Both the position numbers and the translations under genes were made by a program. From contig JAFQZK010000035.1 of the NCBI GenBank assembly GCA_017405965.1, positions 118,303 through 182,302 of the forward strand: a stretch of 64,000 bases of DNA, given 5' to 3'. The notes under the pieces are model-generated. The model saw only the letters and a list, made by a program, of their open reading frames with translations, ran no database searches and had not been told where the DNA came from. The DNA is from Muribaculaceae bacterium. Its GTDB lineage: Bacteria > Bacteroidota > Bacteroidia > Bacteroidales > Muribaculaceae. Shown one piece after another: positions 60,512 through 64,000 of the stretch (the first letter of the stretch is position 1; every line of letters starts with the position of its first letter).

Positions 60512-62362
60512 ATGGCAGAAAAAGCAAAAGTCCAGTTCCGTCAGAGCATCGTTGTGCGCTTTTCGGGCGACAGCGGCGATGGTATGCAGTTGGCTGGCAA
60601 CATTTTCTCTAACGTGAGTGCGGGACTTGGTGACCGCATTTCCACTTTCCCCGATTATCCCGCCGAGGTGCGAGCTCCGCAAGGTTCGCTGGGCGGTGTT
60701 TCTGGTTTCCAGGTCCACATCGGCCATGGTGTTCACACCCCTGGCGACGAGTGCGACGTGCTGGTGGCCATGAATCCGGCTGCCCTTAAGGTGAACGCCC
60801 AGTTCCTGCGCAAGGGCGGTGCCGCAATCGTCGACATCGACACATTCACCCAGGCCGGTCTCGACAAGGCGCTCTACACGACCAACGAGCCCTACGAGGA
60901 GCTGAACCTCAAGGCTCAGGTCATCGAGGCTCCTATCACCACCATGGTCAAGGAGGCGCTCAAGGACACTGGTATGGATTTGAAAGCTCAGCTCAAGTGC
61001 CGCAACATGTTTGCGTTGGGTCTTGTGTGCTGGCTTTTCAATCGCCCCATGGAGGCTCCGTTGAAGTTCCTCAAAGCCAAGTTTGCCGAGAAGCCTGAAG
61101 TATATGCCGCCAACGAACTTGTCATCAAGGGCGGTTACAACTACGGTCACAATATTCATGCTACGGTTTCGACCTATCGTATCCAGAGCGATGAGGTACG
61201 ACCTGGTACCTATACCGACGTCAGTGGTAACAAGGCGACCGCTTGGGGCCTGATCAAGGCTTCGGAGATGAGCGGACGTCCCTTGTTCCTCGGATCCTAT
61301 CCCATTACTCCTGCTACCGATATCCTGCATGAGCTGGCTAAGCGCCGCGACTTGGGCGTGAAAGCCATTCAGATGGAGGATGAGATCGGCGGTATCTGCT
61401 CAGCCATCGGTGCGGCTTTTGCGGGTCATCTGGCTGTGACAACGACTTCAGGTCCCGGTTTGGCTCTGAAGAGCGAAGCCCTGGGTCTTGCCGTCATGGC
61501 CGAGTTGCCCCTCGTGCTCGTGGACGTGCAGCGTGGCGGTCCCTCGACGGGCCTTCCCACCAAGACCGAGCAGACCGACTTGCAGCAGGCACTTTACGGC
61601 CGCAGCGGTGAGAGCCCGCTGGTCGTTCTTGCTGCAGCGTCACCCACCGACTGCTTCAAGATGGCCTTCCAGGCAGCCCGTATCGCCATCGAGCACATGA
61701 CGCCTGTCATCCTGCTCACCGATGCCTTCATCGCCAACGGCTCGTCGGCATGGCGCATCCCCGAGGAGGGCGAGTATCCCGTCATCAAGCCCAACTATGT
61801 CCCCGAGGCATTGAAACCCACCTGGACCCCGTTCATGCGTAATGCTCTGGGCATCCGCTACTGGGCCATTCCCGGTACGCCTGGACTCGAGCACGTTGTC
61901 GGCGGTCTGGAGAAGGACTACAACCTGGGCGTGCTCAGCAACGATCCCATCAACCATGCCCACATGGTTGAGACCCGTCGCATGAAGATTGCCAACGTGG
62001 CCAATTACATTCCCGAACTCAAACTCAAGGGTGACGCCGGTGCCGATACCATCATCCTGGGTTGGGGTAGTACTTACGGTCACATCCTGGATGCCGTCAA
62101 TCGCCTGAACGAGGACGGATTCAGGATTGCAATGACTCACATTCGTTACATCAATCCGTTGCCCAAGAACACGGCCGAGCTGTTGAGCCGCTTCAAGACG
62201 GTCATCGTGGCCGAGCTGAACACCGGTCAACTGGCCAGCTACCTGCAGAGTAAGATTCCTAACCTGAACATTTGCCATATCAACAAGGTGCAGGGACAGC
62301 CGTTCCTGGTTCAGGAGATTGTTGACGGAGTTAAAAACATCATGATGGAGGAGGAAATCTAA
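60512..62362 (+). CDS. korA: 2-oxoacid:ferredoxin oxidoreductase alpha subunit (KorA, gamma-alpha fusion)
   Basis: Large subunit, 616 residues, of an oxygen-sensitive enzyme that converts 2-oxoglutarate (or another 2-oxoacid) and CoA to acyl-CoA, CO2 and reduced ferredoxin. The first 190 residues are the gamma domain (VVRFSGDSGDGMQLAGNIFS, FPDYPAEVRAPQGSLGGVSG). The alpha part follows (about 220-600) with PITPATDILHELAKR, TTTSGPGLALKSEALGLA and RGGPSTGLPTKTEQTDL. These match the KorA type found widely in Bacteroidota. korB starts on the last base of the stop codon, so the pair is coupled. The substrate, 2-oxoglutarate, is by family; branched-chain oxoacids cannot be excluded. Confidence 0.94.
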   Translation: MAEKAKVQFRQSIVVRFSGDSGDGMQLAGNIFSNVSAGLGDRISTFPDYPAEVRAPQGSLGGVSGFQVHIGHGVHTPGDECDVLVAMNPAALKVNAQFLRKGGAAIVDIDTFTQAGLDKALYTTNEPYEELNLKAQVIEAPITTMVKEALKDTGMDLKAQLKCRNMFALGLVCWLFNRPMEAPLKFLKAKFAEKPEVYAANELVIKGGYNYGHNIHATVSTYRIQSDEVRPGTYTDVSGNKATAWGLIKASEMSGRPLFLGSYPITPATDILHELAKRRDLGVKAIQMEDEIGGICSAIGAAFAGHLAVTTTSGPGLALKSEALGLAVMAELPLVLVDVQRGGPSTGLPTKTEQTDLQQALYGRSGESPLVVLAAASPTDCFKMAFQAARIAIEHMTPVILLTDAFIANGSSAWRIPEEGEYPVIKPNYVPEALKPTWTPFMRNALGIRYWAIPGTPGLEHVVGGLEKDYNLGVLSNDPINHAHMVETRRMKIANVANYIPELKLKGDAGADTIILGWGSTYGHILDAVNRLNEDGFRIAMTHIRYINPLPKNTAELLSRFKTVIVAELNTGQLASYLQSKIPNLNICHINKVQGQPFLVQEIVDGVKNIMMEEEI

Positions 62363-63393
62363 TGGAACAGAACAATAACAATCAGCCCATGGCTCACAAG
62401 CCCCTCGATTTCAAGAACAACCAGCCCGTGCGTTGGTGCCCCGGTTGTGGCGACCATGCAGTGCTCAACGTCTTGCTTAAGGCGATGGCACAGTTGAATA
62501 TCCCTCCCGAGAAAACCGCTGTGATTTCGGGTATCGGATGCAGCTCCCGTCTGCCTTATTATACCCGCACCTATGCTTTCCACACCATTCATGGTCGTGG
62601 TGGTGCAGTGGCAACCGGTTTCAAGACCGCCAACCCCGATATGACCGTTTGGCAGGTCTCGGGCGACGGTGACTGCCTCGCTATCGGCGGTAACCACTTC
62701 ATCCACGAGGTGCGCCGTAACATCGACGTCAACCTGCTGTTGTTGAACAACCGCATCTATGGTTTGACCAAGGGACAGTTCTCGCCCACGAGTGCTCGCG
62801 GCTTCAAGTCCAAGTCGTCGCCCTATGGTACCACCGAGGACCCCTTCATTCCTGCTGAGTTGACCTTTGGCGCTCGCGGCACCTTCTTTGCACGCAGTCT
62901 TGACGTAGCACTGGATATCAGCCAGGAAGTGATGATGGCTGCCGCCCAGCACAAGGGCTGTTCGGTAGTCGAGATCCTGCAGAACTGCATGATCTTCAAC
63001 AACGGCATCCACAACTATATCACCGACCGTGAGAATCGCCCCGACCGCACTATCCACCTCGTTCATGGCGAGAAGATGATTTTCGGCAAGGACATGAATC
63101 GCGGACTCGTGCAGGATGGATTCGGCCTCAAGGCTGTGACCATCGGCGAGGACGGATACACCATCGACGACATCCTCGTGCATGATGCCCACTGCAAGAG
63201 CTTCTTCCTGCACCAGATGCTGGCGATGATGGATGGAACTGACTTGCCCGTTGCACTTGGCGTCATCCGTGCCGTCGAGGAACCCACCTATGAAACGGCT
63301 GTGGCCGAACAGGTCGAGCAGGCCAAGGCCATGCACGGTTTCACCTGTCTTGAGGACGTGATCATGGCAGGCGACACCTGGCAGGTGGATTAA
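62362..63393 (+). CDS. korB: 2-oxoacid:ferredoxin oxidoreductase beta subunit (KorB)
   Basis: Beta subunit, 343 residues, that binds thiamine diphosphate and the [4Fe-4S] cluster. WCPGCGDHAVLNVL and GIGCSSRLPYY carry cluster Cys, and the TPP motif runs from GDGDCLAIGGNHFIHEVRRN to NNRIYGLTKGQ (GDG...NN pattern). The C-terminal part has the family segment HDAHCKSFFLHQMLA. ATG 62362 overlaps the korA stop by one base (TAATG). With korA it completes a two-subunit enzyme; no separate ferredoxin subunit is present. A hairpin terminator follows at 63424. Confidence 0.95.
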   Translation: MEQNNNNQPMAHKPLDFKNNQPVRWCPGCGDHAVLNVLLKAMAQLNIPPEKTAVISGIGCSSRLPYYTRTYAFHTIHGRGGAVATGFKTANPDMTVWQVSGDGDCLAIGGNHFIHEVRRNIDVNLLLLNNRIYGLTKGQFSPTSARGFKSKSSPYGTTEDPFIPAELTFGARGTFFARSLDVALDISQEVMMAAAQHKGCSVVEILQNCMIFNNGIHNYITDRENRPDRTIHLVHGEKMIFGKDMNRGLVQDGFGLKAVTIGEDGYTIDDILVHDAHCKSFFLHQMLAMMDGTDLPVALGVIRAVEEPTYETAVAEQVEQAKAMHGFTCLEDVIMAGDTWQVD

Positions 63394-63423
63394 ACGATCG
63401 GCGATTAACACTACACAACAAAC

Positions 63424-63460
63424 CAGGCGGACTCATCGACGAGCCCGCCTGATTTGTTTT
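63424..63460 (+). terminator. Terminator after korB
   Basis: Stem CAGGCGG-A-CTC / GAG-C-CCGCCTG with one internal mismatch, 6-base loop, then a T-rich stretch. Confidence 0.8.
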
Positions 63461-63582
63461 AATCCATACTCTGTAATTCTATGAAAATAAGATGTGAAAT
63501 CGGTTTCTTCTAACCGCTACTATCTTTGATGTTTTACTGATGGTAGTAATTCTTTCAGTCAACAGTATGGTAGGGCACAAAA

Positions 63583-63610
63583 AAAGAGACGCAAAATTTT
63601 GCGTCTCTTT
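63583..63610. repeat. Perfect 28-base palindrome, shared with 3291-3314
   Basis: AAAGAGACGCAAAA / TTTTGCGTCTCTTT, fully self-complementary, between korB and the convergent last gene. The same core (AGAGACGCA...TGCGTCTCT) is inside the nested element at 3.3 kb. It may end transcription in both directions. Confidence 0.8.
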
Positions 63611-63651
63611 AATCTTTATTGCAATCAGCTAAAAGCTAATAGCTAGTTGAA

Positions 63652-64000
63652 TTACTTCACAACCTTAACAGCGCTGGTTGTGCCGTCGGTGTAGGTGGTA
63701 ACCACGATGGTCAGACCCTCGGCCTGCTGCATCTCCTGGCCAGCCATGTTGAAGTAGCGAACGCCGGCAACGGTCTTGCCACTCATCAGCTCCTCGAGAG
63801 CGGTAGCTACGGTGAACTCATAAGCTACATCCATGCTCACGTTCTCACCGATGAAGGCATAAGCCTCGATGCGAACCTTCTCACCGTTGTTCTCGAACCA
63901 GATCTCACCCTCGGTGCCCTCGTACAGGGTCCAGTCGGTCCTCAGAACCCACTCCTCGGCAACGGGATCCCAAATCAGGACGCGGTACATGATCTCGCTA
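63652..64000 (-). CDS. C-terminal part of a secreted protein with T9SS-like tail (5' end outside window)
   Basis: The frame is open to the window end on the minus strand, so this is the 3' end of a longer gene; about 115 residues are visible. Function not recognised. The visible part has a beta-rich stretch (WDPVAEEWVLRTDWTLYEG, IAYAFIG-like pattern with ENNGEKVRIEAYAFIGENV) and ends in GVRYFNMAGQEMQQAEGLTI followed by VVTTYTDGTTSAVKVVK. This tail is almost the same as that of the 1106-residue protein, so the two are likely exported by the same route. The Met at 63990 is internal and is not proposed as start. The palindrome at 63583 lies 42 bases after the stop. Confidence 0.78.
   Translation of the reverse strand, partial: SEIMYRVLIWDPVAEEWVLRTDWTLYEGTEGEIWFENNGEKVRIEAYAFIGENVSMDVAYEFTVATALEELMSGKTVAGVRYFNMAGQEMQQAEGLTIVVTTYTDGTTSAVKVVK

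Overview
The window is a chromosomal segment of an anaerobic, fermentative Gram-negative bacterium of the Bacteroidota, most likely order Bacteroidales. The evidence is the fused LpxC-FabZ protein, the two-subunit KorAB, the GH92 mannosidases, dockerin-tagged and T9SS-like secreted proteins, the near absence of Shine-Dalgarno sequences, and at least ten promoters of the Bacteroidota form (TTG or TTTG, 19-21 bases, TAnnTTTG). I cannot name genus or species. Coding density is high and I see no prophage, insertion sequence, CRISPR array or integrase.

Layout. 1-10.1 kb is a hydrogen-metabolism region: hydB (5' end cut off)-hydA-hydC of a trimeric NADH/ferredoxin [FeFe] hydrogenase, an S41 peptidase, a second unusual [FeFe] hydrogenase of fused architecture, and the maturases hydF and hydG on the other strand. 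HydE is not in the window. 10.2-17.8 kb holds lptD, a YiiX-like hydrolase, a LysE-type exporter, ptb-buk (acyl phosphate to acyl-CoA/ATP, probably butyrate) and tatA-tatC. 17.8-29.5 kb is an export and glycan/peptide-use block: two dockerin-tagged secreted proteins, two GH92 mannosidases and an S9 peptidase. 29.5-35.7 kb has a DUF2284 protein, a DUF486 membrane protein, an AraC regulator, comEC-aroE and an MlaD-type protein. 36-43.4 kb has dnaA, a DEDDh exonuclease, gyrA and two paralogous TPR proteins. 43.5-48.9 kb is lpxD, lpxC/fabZ, lpxA (lipid A) with a thioredoxin lipoprotein, a Sua5/TsaC protein and a B3/B4 protein. 49-56.5 kb is mazG, topB, a small Cys-rich membrane protein, tRNA-Cys, recJ and recQ. 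56.8-64 kb has a large secreted protein with an internal duplication, korA-korB, and the C-terminus of another secreted protein with the same tail.

How the parts fit. KorAB makes reduced ferredoxin; the HydABC complex can reoxidise ferredoxin and NADH with H2 release; Ptb-Buk can conserve ATP from an acyl-CoA. Together they suggest H2- and butyrate- (or branched-chain acid-) forming fermentation. The most unusual item is the second hydrogenase (5447-7252): the thioredoxin-like domain and the C-terminal ferredoxin domain of a HydB-like protein joined directly to a HydA-type catalytic domain, without the NADH/FMN module. Other points of note are a nested inverted-repeat element (3248-3366), a palindrome shared by two distant spacers, and clusters of compact three-base-loop hairpins in spacers.
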